Made by a program: the position numbers and the translations under genes
The notes under the pieces: model-generated
The model's input: only the letters and a program-made list of their open reading frames with translations
Databases searched by the model: none
Told to the model about the DNA's origin: nothing
Shown here: one piece after another, positions 32,500-44,520 of the stretch
Numbering within the stretch: position 1 is the first letter of the stretch
Layout of the letters: the number at the start of each line of letters is the position of its first letter
From: Pseudeuparius sepicola
Lineage: Eukaryota > Arthropoda > Insecta > Coleoptera > Anthribidae
DNA length: 64,000 bases
Reading direction: 5' to 3'
Assembly (NCBI GenBank): GCA_963920635.1
Contig: OY987301.1
Span: forward strand, 55,496,560-55,560,559

Positions 32500-33480
32500 A
32501 CATTTCGTTAACGCGTTGATGAATGTTTGATGCAAGTGAAAAGTAGATCGAATTTTCCAAAAAACGGTGACTGACCAAACAAGTTATTATAAAAAGTTGC
32601 TCGGGAGACCGAGGTAAAGAAAACGCCTCTCGTCCGAATATAATCTGAAATAAAATTCCATGATGGGGACTTAGGCGAATGTTTGATGCAAGTGAATAGT
32701 ATAGACCGAATTCCCGAAAAACGCCATTCGTTTGAATATAATAAAAAATCGAATAAGGAACGGGACTTATTAGACGAATATTTGATGCAAGTGGAAAAAT
32801 ATAGATAGATTTTTTCGAGTGACTGATAAAAATAGTTAGTCGGAAGGCCCCCAGATAACATTGATATTTTGTTTGAACAAAATCTGTAAAAAAAAATGTC
32901 AAGACCTGACTTAGACGAATGTTTGCAAGTGAAAAAAAAACAAAAAAAATATTAGACGAATGTTTGCAAGTGAAAAAAAAAAACAAAAAAATTATTAGAA
33001 AAGTTGATCGGAAGGTTTAACCTAGGAAACGCCTTTCATTCGAATAGAATATGACAAAAAAAAATCCGAGACGTGACTTAGACGAATGTTTGCAAGTGAA
33101 AAAAAAAACAAAACAAATTATTAGAAAAGTTGATCGGAAGGTTTAACCTAGGAAACGCCTTTCATTCGAATAGAATATGACAAAAACAATCCGAGACGTG
33201 ACTTAGACGAATGTTTGCAAGTGAAAAAGAAACAAAAAATTATCAGAAAAGTTGATTGGGAGGCCGAGGTAACCTAGGAAACACCTTTCATTCGAATAGA
33301 ATGTAACAAAAAAAAATTCCAAGACGTGGCTTAGACGAATGTTTGCAAGTGAAAAGCATACAGATTTTTTTTTTCGAAAAACGGCGGCTGATCAAAAATT
33401 ATTAGAAAAGTTGTTCGGGGCCGTGGTACCTAGGAAACGCCTTTCATTCAAACAAAATGCGACAAAAAAAATTTAGACAT
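32500..33480 (+). repeat. ~130-bp degenerate tandem repeat crossing the arm/spacer edge
   Basis: About seven units with the core gacttagacgaatgtttg, caagtgaaaa, a variable A-rich stretch, then aacgcctttcattcgaat and agaatatgacaaaa. The first units belong to the left arm, the rest to the spacer. Single degenerate units also occur elsewhere in the arm (near 29,690-29,760 and 31,190-31,250), so much of the arm may have grown from this unit. Confidence 0.85.
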
Positions 33481-34199
33481 AGATGAATAAGAATGCAAGG
33501 ACGATTGGAGTGATCTATAACCCTAAACAGAAGGGAGAAAATGCTCCTCAATAAGTCGAAATTTGTGTGTTTTCCGTATGATTCAATGAGATTTTTACAA
33601 ATTATTGGAAACTTAATGACGTGAGAAAAATAAAACGTCCATTGTCTGCTCACATTTTAGGAAATTTATCACAATTTATTCTAATTAATAATACCCTTTG
33701 TTTATGGAATCCCTAGTTAGCCAATGTGTCATGAGTAAGTATATGACAGGTCAAATACGTATATAATGTAAAGTAAAAATATAGTTAACAAGGCGTTAAC
33801 GAGCATTGACAACATGTTAACGAACGAGGTGCTAACAACGCGATAACTTAACTTTGACAACGCGTTAACGAAGCGTTGACGAGTGTGGACCCTCCAAATC
33901 TTAGGAGATACATTCGCAACCTTACACCGGATCACGCGTCACAAAGATGCTACCTTAAATTAATGCGTTGACAACTCGTTAATCCCAGGAGATACAATCG
34001 CAACTTACACCAGATCAAACTCAACTGTGGAATCTTGTGACGTCACAGAGATGCTACCTTACATTTCTTTTAGGTAGATAACCTAACCTAACATTATTGT
34101 CGCGGTGTCCAAGAGGTTAGCGACTGGTGAACCGATTGCCATTGGATTTGGGAGAGGTGTATCAGAGGCGGATTAAGTCAGTTTTGACCAATGGCAATG
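32923..34199. other. Spacer of the giant palindrome
   Basis: 1277 bp present once. The left 560 bp are ~130-bp tandem repeats; the rest is unique. At 33,780-33,880 the motif gttaacga and ttgacaa-like blocks repeat in close order (gcgttaacgagcattgacaa, catgttaacgaacg, gcgttaacgaagcgttgac). Below it, aggagatac...gatgctacctta occurs twice (about 33,903-33,955 and 33,988-34,060). No protein frame is convincing. The short run taacctaacctaaca near 34,079 is too short to call telomeric. Confidence 0.75.
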
Positions 34200-37100
34200 G
34201 CGTCTAAGTCACGTCTTGACATTTTTTTTTTACAGATTTTGTTCAAACAAAATATCAATGTTATCTGGGGGCCTTCCGACTAACTGTTTTTATCAGTCAC
34301 TCGAAAAAATCTATCTATACTTTTCCACTTGCATCAAATATTCGTCTAATAAGTCCCGTTCCTTATTCGATTTTTTATTATATTCAAACGAATGGCGTTT
34401 TTCGGGAATTCGGTCTATACTATTCACTTGCATCAAACATTCGCCTAAGTCCCCATCATGGAATTTTATTTCAGATTATATTCGGACGAGAGGCGTTTTC
34501 TAGGTTACCTCGGTCTCCCGAGCAAAATTTTCTAATAAGTATATTTTTTTTGTCAGTCGCCGGTTTTCGAAAAAAATCTGTATTCTTTTCACTTGCAAAC
34601 AGTCGTCTAAAATTTTCTTGGATTTTTTTTGTCACATTCTATTCGAATGAAAGGCGTTTCATAGGTTATCTCAACCTCCCGATCAACTTAATAATTTTTG
34701 GTCCGTCCCGATTTTCGAAAATTCTGCCTACTTTTCACTTGCATCGAATATCCGTCTAAGTCCCATTTTGTAACTATTTATGTCACTTTCTATTCGAAGG
34801 AAAGGCGTTTTCTAGGTTACATCGGTCTCCTGAGCAACTTTTTATAATAACTTGTTTGGTCAGTCACCGTTTTTTGGAAAATTCGATCTACTTTTCACTT
34901 GCATCAAACATTCATCAACGCGTTAACGAAATGTTAACCAAAATCTAGTTACTACTTTCAATTTCATTAGACGTATTTTCCTAACAAATTTAAAAGCTTG
35001 TCTTTTGACCCCAAAACTATTACTACTCATAGTACCTTTGTGCCTATAGAACTGAGATAGCATTTGTTCAATTATTAGTATATCTTTCATGATGCCCCAT
35101 TTATTTGACTTACGAATTAGACGTATTTTCTCATCAAAATTAAAAGACAAAAGGTAGTTTTTGATTCCCAAACTTGTAAATTAGGCTACTTTTTTCTTGA
35201 CCTGAATATTTCTCTGTTTTCTATACGTATTATAGGCTTACTATCCACGGAAAGTAAAGTCAACAGTGCGTTTTGTATTTTTAGTTAGGAAACACAATGT
35301 TATTCATTTTTATCCGTCTAAAATATCAAGGAATACCCCCAAAAGCTAGCAAACAGACTCTCAAAATGGGCAAACAGTCTATAAAAATTCCATTGAAAAT
35401 CTCATTATTACTATAGTGCCTTTTTATTAATCAGAAGTGTATTATATGAGTGAAAGTATTGTTTTTGGTGAAATTTTTATTAAATCGGGTTAAAATGAGC
35501 GATTTCTATGTTTGGAGGTTGTAAATCCTTGTAGGTAATACGCAAACATGATTCAAAAAGGAATCCAACTGACCATTATTAAAATACAACTTTTTGTCTA
35601 AAAAATTCAAAGAGTTTACGCTTCCAAGATAATAAGCTGTTACAAATAACTGTTGATAAAGTAGACATATTTTAATCACATTTACTAAACAATTGATGCC
35701 AATATTTTTGGATCTTTTAATTTACGACGCAATAATAAGGCTTTACATAATGTCGAGAAAATAGTGAATTGTCACTTGCAATATTTTTGATTCTAGACAA
35801 TCGAGAAAATTGTCGTTATTAAACCTAATTATTAAATTGAGTTGAAAGTCAACGCACAAGATTTTTGTATGTTATTTACTCTCAGCCTCGTTGTCTCAGA
35901 ATTCCTATTTAAGATTTTTCCCCTATTACCCCAATTAGTAACTTATTGAAACTGAATTTTACGTCATTTTCAGAGGACAAAAATCCCATGAAAATATTAT
36001 TTTTTTTTTAATTTTATAACGTTCAGTATTTTTTTATTTTGGTTATATAGTTACCACCTAGCTTGACCCAGTGAAACTGAATTTTACGCCATTTTCAGAG
36101 GATAAAAATCCGTTGAAAATATGATTTTTTTAAATTTTATAACGTTCAGTATTTTTTATTTTGGTTATCTAGTAGCTTGACCCAGATGGAATTTTTCTTT
36201 TCATCAGATTCTGTTCTAACGGGAAGCGTTTATGATGTTGTCTCGGTCTATTGAACAACTATTCTAAAATAATCCAACCTGTATAAAACATAAAATGGGG
36301 CAGCCACATCACTACTTTTTTTTGCCTTGTATATTTCCAAATTGGCTGTTAGATGTGTTTCTCACCTTAAAAAATTAAAACCAATATTTTTTTGGACCTC
36401 AAACTTGCAACACAATTAGGTTTCAAATCTCTGGCATATTTCTCATTTATTTTATATATATACGTAGGTATAAGTTTCATTGTTTAATAAAACCAACTCG
36501 GCACTTTTCACGTCCTATGCGTCGCACTTGTTTCAGTAGATTCTCGGTCGTGGCCACAAAGACTCTATCGAGGCGTTGTAATATATGAAAAGTCTGAGTT
36601 TCGTGTTTGTTTTTCTTTGGAAAGATGGAAGTGTATCAGTACCTACTTCAGTATAATAGATACGCGTAGTTCAGTGAAATTTTGGATTACGGCAGTATCT
36701 ATCTATGGAATTTGAACGGTTACTGGTTGTTTTTCCCGTGAAAATGACTGTGCCGTTGGAAAGATGATGTTTGGTTATATCTCATCGCTCGGGGATGTTT
36801 ATTCTACTGTCTGGGGCATTAGATGTAACCTGATTTCTTTTTATACATCACCAAGAACCTTTCGGTGAGTTGTATTTTGTTTTCTTATCTCTAGGGTATT
36901 TTTTTTATGTATTTGCGTCGCATTTTTAAACCTATATCGTAAAACCGGTGGTGGCACCCTGTGTTTAAAAACTATACTTCGAAAAAACATCTTGTCTGAT
37001 CCAATTTTGTTATCATTTTCGTAAATGGGATAAACAAATTAAACGTTAGCAATTATATTTGTATCAAAAATCCTTGCAAAACTGACAATGGGTTCTGCAA

Positions 37101-40100
37101 CCAGTACCTATGATAATTGCATTACTTTTTCCTAGCTAAAAATATTTCCTTACATCTTCACCCCAATAAATTCAGTTTCGACTATAATATCAAAATAATA
37201 TATTTATATATATTTTTTTTACTTATTTCCGACTCGCTATTTAGTGGTGGTTTATAAGGTTCAAAGTTTTCAATTATTATTTTCACTGAATATTGGGACC
37301 AGGTTTTGTTTTTTAAATGATAACTGGTAAACTAAATCGCCAGAAATTAATATATTTTTTGATCAACATGTTTGAGCTCATATATCTATTCTTAATATTT
37401 TGCGTGCCGCATGTTTGTATGACATTATGTTAACGTTTAGCCATGAATTTTAAGCAAGTCTGGTGCTTTTATTAATACGGCTTACAACCCTCTAAGTAGT
37501 ACGTGCAGTTTAGTGAAAGTTAGATTAATGTCTCTCATATCGAGTCCAGTCCAATTTTCTTGCTATATCTATCATCAATGAAAACGTATAATTCAAAATG
37601 AAAATGTTTGGAGATTGAGCCGATATGATATTTTCTAGTCCAGAGGATACCGCCACCTCGAGCGATCACGCGGGCTATACGAAAATTTAGTCTATACTTT
37701 CACATACATCAAACTTTATTTATTCATCTAAGCCCCGTCATGGATTTTTTTTACACCTTATTAAGCAGAACGCAATTTTCATAGGACACGCTAACGGTGA
37801 CATCGACGGCTATATTATGACATCAGCGTATTTTCTAATAATAGTTGATTTTTGGCACCCCGGTTTTTAGAACCTCTAGCAACAATTTTCAGTTTAGCTT
37901 TCCACATTATCAAAAAAAAAACCATGATTTATACTATATTTAGAAGGGTGTTGTTGTATGTTCGATATTTTATTCATTAAAAATGTTGTATTTCCAGGGT
38001 AAAATTGGTTGAACTTCTTAGGGACGTATGTTGAATTTTTCACGCCTGGTTTTAATGCGGCAAATTATCATTCGCATTTTAAACGAATTTGATAGCGTAA
38101 ATAGCTTTGGACTCACAATCGCAGTATTTCTTTTTATTCCTAGAAATCAACAAAATTTCGGGGTTAAACAGTTGACCGACAAGTTTTTTTTACTTTGAAC
38201 GTACATGTTGATTATGCCTGGTTTGAAATTTTCATCCGTACTGTACCGGGGGATTTTAGATTCTATGCTATGGAAGTATGATTTACAGGGTTTTTTTAGA
38301 TTCTACATCAACTGGGTCACACGTGTCCCTAAGGACAAAGGTCAAACCTCGAGCAGTAGCCACTTTGCACGTTTTGCTTTTGTCGAGCGATCACGTGGGG
38401 TGGGCATTTTTTAAACATTTTATGAGTGTAGTTTCAATCGTGATCGAGCGATTACAAGAGCTAAAAATCCAAATTTGTGGGATAGGCAATGAATAAAATA
38501 ACAACTTAGATACGCGATTAAATATTTTAATATACAAGATGCCACGAACGTTTTATCAGTTTTGTATACTTTTTCATCGGTGACGGGTACCCATAACTTT
38601 TTTATTTGCTGAATACTGATACAATTATTTTGCGTAGACTCCTGTCGATAGTATCAAATGTTTATTACCTTTACCTAAAGAAATTAATATCCATGTCCAT
38701 AATCTAATTGTTTTGCTATATTCCGTAAATTGGCCTTGCATTCATCCGGCGGTATTTATATTTTTAAATATGTGTGCGTCTCAAGTTTGATAATAACATT
38801 TTTAGTATACATCAGAGCTGCGCTTCATATTGTATTTGCTACTGCGGCATCCCAAGTCTGCCGCTTTAGTAGGTACCGAATTCACAGTAATAAAACTGTA
38901 AAGAACGAGCGAGTTTTGTTTGTGTACGAAGTGTTGAGATATATTACCCATGTAACATAATATCCCATTCAAATTCGAACTATATGGGGCTTAAATATTT
39001 TATAATATTCTAATATATACTTATATGGTTACGTTATCTGGCTTATATAAAAAAGTGTGTGAAAAAATCTTATTGGACATTCTATTTTTATCTAAGTAGA
39101 GAGAATTGTTTTTAGGTTGTCAACCTGTCCTGACAAGTTCCGGCTAGCGGATGTGAGTCATCCACCTTGCGCCCGGCTGCGATGCATTCGCAGAAATACT
39201 ACTGTCGGTGTGTTTTGGCGTTGGAATGATGGTTATTGTCCGGGTATTTTAGTGTTAATAGTAATTTTTTAATTTAATCGGAGCCTGCGGTACACATCGT
39301 TAAAGGGACCTGCTGAGTCTACAGAGACCGGCGAGGCCTGCGGGAGCCAGCGGAGCCCTGCTACAACAGCGCGTCGAGATTATTACCACACTGCCAAGCA
39401 TTTCCTAGAATTTTACTTAAATGCCGAGTGTTTGGCTTTGGAATGTGGGCTAAGGTTCGAATCCTGTATGGAACATATACCAGATGAAACCATAGGCACC
39501 TAAACACAAATACTTTTAAAACCTGATTTGTTGAACCTATCGAAAATTAGTAATAATCAACAATTGTTTGTATATTTTTAGGTCACTCTCATTAATACCT
39601 TGTGGTTTGTTCTTCAAAAGCAGTTGAGACAGACCTGGTGTAAGGGTAATTTTGATCTCCAATACATAATACGTTATCTTCAACAGTTACTGGTATTTGT
39701 CCCATGGCTAATCCGCCATTGGTGTGTTGGATACCATAACTCCTAGGTTCAATCTCAAGTGACAAAAACATGCCTTTAACTGAGAGTGATTGTATTATCA
39801 AAGGCTTATATATCTTTCGATCACAGAGCATCGATCCCGGATAATTTCCTTTTATGCTCTCCCCGAGGCAAATTTTTCACAGGGATATCCAAGACCATTT
39901 ATGGTATTCCGTGGTTTTCGATAGTATTCCATGGTCTTTAATGGTATTTCATGGTATTCGATGGTATTCCATGGTACTCGATGGTATTCAATGGTATGTC
40001 GCTTTTCAAGTCGTCTAGTCGTTTTTCAGAGTCGTTTAGTCGTTTTCCAGAATCGTTTAGTCGTTTTCAGAGTCGTTTAGTAATTTTTTCCGAATCGTCT

Positions 40101-41446
40101 AGTCGTTTTTCGAATCGTCTAGTCGTTTTTACGAGTCGTCTAGTCGTTTTTTAGAGTCGTTTAGACGTTTTTAGAGTCGTTTTTATAGTCGCTTAGACGC
40201 TATAAGCTTTTTCTTGGTAGGATAATGGACAGTCAAAAATGAACATTGTTTTAATTTTCATTATTGAAGAACATGTTGCATGCCCTCATTTTATTCCATA
40301 TATAGACCGTTTAAGGGTTTTAAACCCTTAATTCCACCTTTTTCCACACGCTACACTTATACCTTTGGGTTTTCGAAGTCGGAATAGTATAAAAATCATG
40401 CGGTGAACATGGCATAAGTGAGAATTAGTACCTTTTTTTTTTGTTTCTGGGTGAAATTTTAAACAGGAAACGCGTTGCACAAAATGGGGTTTTCCAGCTA
40501 GTGGTCTTTCAACTTGATAATCGTGTGACGTCAGTATTTTTAAAAACTGGTGAATTTTGCACCTCTTATATTTTAGTCAAGTAATTTAAAACAGGGCCTG
40601 GCTTTCTCGGAATTGAAGAAATTTACTTACCTAAATTAGATGGTTATAAACTCAACTAAAAATGGTTAATTTATGCCCCAAATTTAATGTCCACTTTCCT
40701 TTTGAGCAGTCTCTAAATATAGGAAGATATGAGGATTTTTGATACATCCTTAGGTAATGTAGTCAAGAAAATGTATACACTCATATGTATCTCATATCTA
40801 TTCTTCATTACACTTTTCCTACAAATTTTTTATCGCCAGTACCGATGAGATCAGCGTGCTCGTTTCATAGGCGCTTATTCCGACAAAGAGAAAGTACTTT
40901 TTTTCAGCGGAATTACATCACGTACATATTGCAAGCTGGTATTTTTTCTATAGGTGTTAGGTTTTTATTAGTTGCGAGTCTCGACATGTCTCGGCGTCGC
41001 GGACGCAAAAATACGCAGGCAGAGGTGGTAGCAAAAATCCATGCATGGCCGCGGCTAAAGGTCGACAGGGGGACGTCATGGCTTAATTACGATTTAGGGT
41101 TTTTATTAGTTGCGAGTCGTGACATGTCCGCGGCGTCGCGGCTGGGTCAACGATCGGCGAAAGCGGGACTCGGACACCTTCGGCAGGGTTGGTATCTGAA
41201 GCGAAGGTCAACGGTCGGTGAAAGCCGGGCACCTTCGGCACCCCTCGCTGTCGAGCGGTCTAAGGTCGCGGCAGGGGCGAAGGTCAGCGAACTCGGACAT
41301 CTTCGGCAGGGTTCAGAGTCGGTGCGATTGGCTGGGGGGCGTGGTTTGGGAGTGGAGGGGGTAAGTTTGGTCAAAAAAGTGCAGGATTTTGCTCCCATAA
41401 GAAATACATGGGGAAATTGTGCTCGTACGCACATAGCTATACTACT
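34200..41446 (-). repeat. Right arm of the giant palindrome
   Basis: Inverted copy of the left arm, 332 bp longer. The extra is mainly two or more additional ~130-bp units at about 34,505-34,820. Scattered single-base differences separate the arms, far fewer than separate the 24,210 copy from either arm. Confidence 0.93.
39540..39831 (-). pseudogene. Degenerate short frame, possibly Polinton-associated (right arm)
   Basis: Mirror of 27,602-27,893 with one visible residue change (Val to Ala in the GGL-MG segment) and the same frameshift before the DLKIYKQLL piece. The shared frameshift shows the frame was already dead before, or was homogenised after, the palindrome formed. Confidence 0.35.
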
Positions 41447-41452
41447 GGTGCT
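41447..41452. repeat. Target-site duplication GGTGCT (right)
   Basis: Exact match to 26,002-26,007. Confidence 0.85.
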
Positions 41453-41508
41453 TAATAATTCCAAGTATCAAAATCGAGCAAATTAAACAACAAAATTTAA
41501 CCCGGGCT
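41453..41508 (-). other. Upstream part of the interrupted gypsy leader
   Basis: Lies between the tRNA-Lys primer site and the palindrome. On the minus strand it continues, across the palindrome, into the leader piece at 26,001-25,815. Confidence 0.7.
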
Positions 41509-41523
41509 CCACGTTGGGCGCCA
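41509..41523 (-). promoter_or_regulatory. Primer-binding site, tRNA-Lys type
   Basis: On the minus strand TGGCGCCCAACGTGG is complementary to the 3' end of insect tRNA-Lys, the primer used by the gypsy lineage. It follows the LTR end by a few bases. Confidence 0.9.
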
Positions 41524-41527
41524 ATTT

Positions 41528-43345
41528 TATAACGACAGTTTCGGCTCGGCTATCGAAACCGGTTATATCTGGCTCAATTATGATACTTGAAATAAAACAC
41601 AGATTTAAAACACTTACAAGGGTTGTTTATTTTGGAACAACTTTAGAATAATTGTTTATAAAGAAAGATCTGAAATTTGTTAACAATAAACAAATGTGAA
41701 ATGTTTTACAATAACAGTGTCCGTCAGAATTACAATTAAAGGGAACACTGTAAGTGGTAAAATGAAATCAGAATGATTTGCAGCGAGATACTTAGGAAAG
41801 TTCGAAAACAACTTAGCACTGCTCGAGAGGAGTAATGTCACAAAACCAAGGTCTAGTCCTTTGTATGCACGATCTTAAAACTGGAACGCTTTAACTAAAG
41901 AAACACCTTACATGAATACGAATGTTCGTCTTCTTTGGATGTGACGTGCAGTTGTTAGAAGTTGTCTATGAAGTTTCACGTTGCAACTATGACTGCGACG
42001 AAGCGTAACTGTCTGACGGCGGTGATACTGGCCTTGATGTTGCTAGCTCAGAGTCTCAGGATCTCGCCAAGTCAGCTGCCCCAGTATCAGCCAGTGGTCT
42101 GCAGATCGTAGGAACGTGTTCACCGTGTCAGTCTACTGGTGTTGGCTCGTGACGATGTGCATGAAATAAATTCAAGTAAATTAGGCAGTGCTAAGGCCTG
42201 GTCAGTATTTAGTATATGGCGTATTACAAAAGAGATTTAGTGAAATACAATTATGACTTAAAATTTATAAAAAATATATAAAATCAAAAATACAAGTTAA
42301 ATCCCATCTATATTAATAACCCTCAACGATATTCATGAATATTCCCCCCCCCCCGTTATATTAAATATATAGGTACCCCAAACTCAATAGAGCAGCACAG
42401 AGCAGGACACGGCAGCAACGATTATTTCCTGATTGCGATCAGGAAACAAGAGTGCAAAAAGAACAGGCACAGGTGAGTCATACAAATATGGATGGACAAA
42501 AAAAATATAAAAATATAATTTTATAATAACTCACCTGTCCTTTTGATCCGGTCCTGTCCGGTGCCTTGCTCCCGAAGCACCCAACACCACGCCGTTCAAC
42601 GCAGTCGGTCGCAAATGCTACACGCGTTCCTTGACCCCAAAATGGCCGTCCTGTTTGACGTCCTCGAAAATTCCAACACCTCAATAGCCGGCGATCCACA
42701 TGAAAATACAAAAATAAACTTAAAATGGTTTGCACTCAGGCAAAATATCACAAATAAGCACACAAGATTACAAAAAGATAAGATCGGGGCGGCGATAAAG
42801 ATGGATTCGAATCCGGAAAACCAACGCACCCGATATTACCTTACTACCTCGATCTCTCGCTTCGAAGACCAAAATCAGACAGGGCCCAGGACGACGTCTT
42901 TCCGCTCCTGTTTGACAATCTTCACAAAATACTCAAATTAGGCTCTTGATCTACTGAAGTCAGCGCTCAGACAGAAAATCGATTTTTGAACCATAAAAAT
43001 GTTATCAGGTCGCAGAACCAGACCCAGTCAGTTGTTAACCGAACAGATTACTCGAATCCCAGCACTGACCGCAATAGATCCATGGCTGAACCAAGCCGAA
43101 CCACCTACCACCTGTGTTACAGTGTACTCTAAGGTTCAACGTTCCTTGGATCTTAACAGATGTTTTCGTATTCACTACGTCACACTAGAAATCGATATCA
43201 CAAAACAAGTTTAGTGAACTGATATTCGACTGAATCAAATTCGAACTTGCGATTTCAGAACAGAATACTCAAAACTGTGTGCAAGGGTAGTTAATAATTA
43301 TTTAAAAACGTAGTAACGGAGTTTTTACAAAAAAAATTCGTTACA
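41528..43345 (-). repeat. 5' LTR (1.8 kb) of the minus-strand gypsy element
   Basis: On the minus strand it begins TGTAACGAATTTTTTTTGT and ends CGTTATA. It is related along its whole length to the solo LTR 8244-10,382, including the splice-donor-like ACAGGTGAGT (near 42,475 here, 8989 there) and the tail ATAACCGGTTTCGATAGCC. It is inserted in the RNase H region of Gyp-3 at 43,346. Frames of up to 132 codons inside (42,478-42,941) are on both strands, unconserved with the other LTR, and not credible genes. Confidence 0.9.
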
Positions 43346-43945
43346 AACTATAGAAAAAGAACTATTAGGAATCGTATGGACATGTAAGTACTTTAGACCA
43401 ACCAGATCCAAATGAAATTGACGAAGTTTTAAAGGAAATTGAAACTCCAATACCAATATTCCCCAAAATAAAGATTTTACAAAATATCCAATTGCGACCA
43501 CCTTTCGAAAAATCTAATACTTCTACCTTACAGACAATACATAGTAATAACCAACCTGACACTTATGCAGAAATCCCAATTATTGATGATATAATTAATA
43601 ATAAACCAACCCAATTTATTGTAAAAAAATCACCTTATTCTCCTTACGCGAAATACGATTCTCAAAAGTTTGAAGGCCATAGAATTATTAATGCAACCTT
43701 ACCAGTAGACGAAAATTTAATAACAAACTTTTTACGAGAATACTTAAACGATAGATTAACTTATATTTATTTTATGTCGAAAGAATTAACACCCCTTTTT
43801 CAAAAATCACTTGCAAAACATTTTCAAAATTTTAAACTAGTAGAATATACAAAACTAATAAATAATGAAAATCCAGAAGAACGCGAATTACTAATGAAAT
43901 ATAAACATGAAAGTAAAACAAACCACCGTGGCATAGAAGAAACTT
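43346..43945 (+). pseudogene. Gyp-3 pol fragment: RNase H end and tether before integrase
   Basis: Starts TIEKELLGIVWTCKYFRP, the late RNase H motif, then, with part of the domain deleted, a long Asn-rich spacer and NHRGIEET, the His of the integrase zinc domain. The frame is open from 43,492 to the insertion point of BEL-2. The text continues on the far side of BEL-2 with YKFLKSNYYWKSMKSDI. RT, protease and gag of this copy are not in the window, being cut off by the minus-strand LTR at 43,345. Confidence 0.85.
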
Positions 43946-43947
43946 CT

Positions 43948-44130
43948 TGCTTACGCGTTTTGCGTTATTTTTACTGTATTTCACACTGTATTATCATGCC
44001 AAGATTTAACAATACAGATACCAACAACTTTGATATTGTTAAGTAGAAGCTGTGGAATAAATTTAAAATTGTTAATGAGATTTTCATTGAATCAACCAAA
44101 TAATCACTGAGAGTATGCAGAGCCGCGTCA
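43948..44130 (+). repeat. BEL-2 5' LTR
   Basis: Begins TGCTTACGCG, ends agccgcgtca. The following acatggtcaacgttcatcgc is the likely primer-site area, tRNA not assigned. Confidence 0.9.
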
Positions 44131-44520
44131 ACATGGTCAACGTTCATCGCCGGATTGCCAGCAGAAGAAGCAAATAGTAGTGAGTAAAGTGAGTTCGTTC
44201 CATTTCCTTAATTTTCCTCCTTATCCTTGATTTGTATGCATATCTCAGTGATTGACTCAATTTAACTCGTATTTACAAGTAATGGTCTCGGTACATTATT
44301 CGTTTTGACTCAATTTTTGACAATATTTAAAAAACGTTTCTCACCACACGTTTTTTAAGTCATTTTGTACGTTTGTACTATCACTATACATTTCTCGTTT
44401 ATGTAAAGTGATTTTCTCGCTCAAGTAGGTACGTCACGTTAGTACGTTTTACAGTATTCTCATTTGATTATCTCTATTACCTTTACACGTTTTCTCGATT
44501 TTGGCACGAAACAGTGTACA

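Larger units (their letters stand above)
26008..32922 (+). repeat. Left arm of the giant palindrome
   Basis: Paired with the right arm: coordinates sum to 67,454 near the outer end, to 67,434 from about 27,560 to 32,510, and to about 67,120 at the inner end. So only two sizeable length changes exist: 20 bp in a 10-bp tandem repeat, and about 315 bp in a ~130-bp tandem repeat. Point differences are rare. Content is AT-rich and non-coding except for the GC-rich outer 500 bp. Short frames such as 28,473-28,703 or 29,019-29,228 (minus) occur in both arms only because the arms are identical, and resemble nothing I know. Confidence 0.93.
26008..41446. mobile_element. 15.4-kb giant-palindrome element, Maverick/Polinton-like ends
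   Basis: Two arms (26,008-32,922 and 34,200-41,446) are inverted copies over their whole length around a 1277-bp spacer. Outer ends read AGTAGTATAGCTATGTGCG inward from both sides, i.e. AG...CT, and a 6-bp duplication flanks them. AG/CT termini, 6-bp duplications and 15-20 kb length characterise Maverick/Polinton elements, but their inverted repeats are normally a few hundred bases to about a kilobase. I find no DNA polymerase B, retroviral-type integrase, packaging ATPase, protease or capsid frames. One degenerate ~100-codon frame per arm is the only likely protein remnant. A non-autonomous derivative mobilised by a Maverick-type integrase, or a foldback replication product, is the likeliest reading. 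It could not itself supply mobility. Confidence 0.8.

Noticed and set aside
32263..32511. 82-codon frame conserved in both arms (also 34,923-35,171).
   Set aside because: Conservation reflects arm identity only; no codon-like pattern or known motif.
34075..34100. taacctaacctaaca, insect-telomere-like.
   Set aside because: Barely two units; common by chance in AT-rich arthropod DNA.
40785..41486. 233-codon plus frame at the right end of the palindrome.
   Set aside because: It runs across the element's end into the gypsy leader, is broken in the left arm, and follows the GC-rich repeats; not a conserved gene.
42478..42941. Frames of 77-132 codons on both strands.
   Set aside because: They lie inside an LTR, and the related LTR at 8244-10,382 does not keep them.
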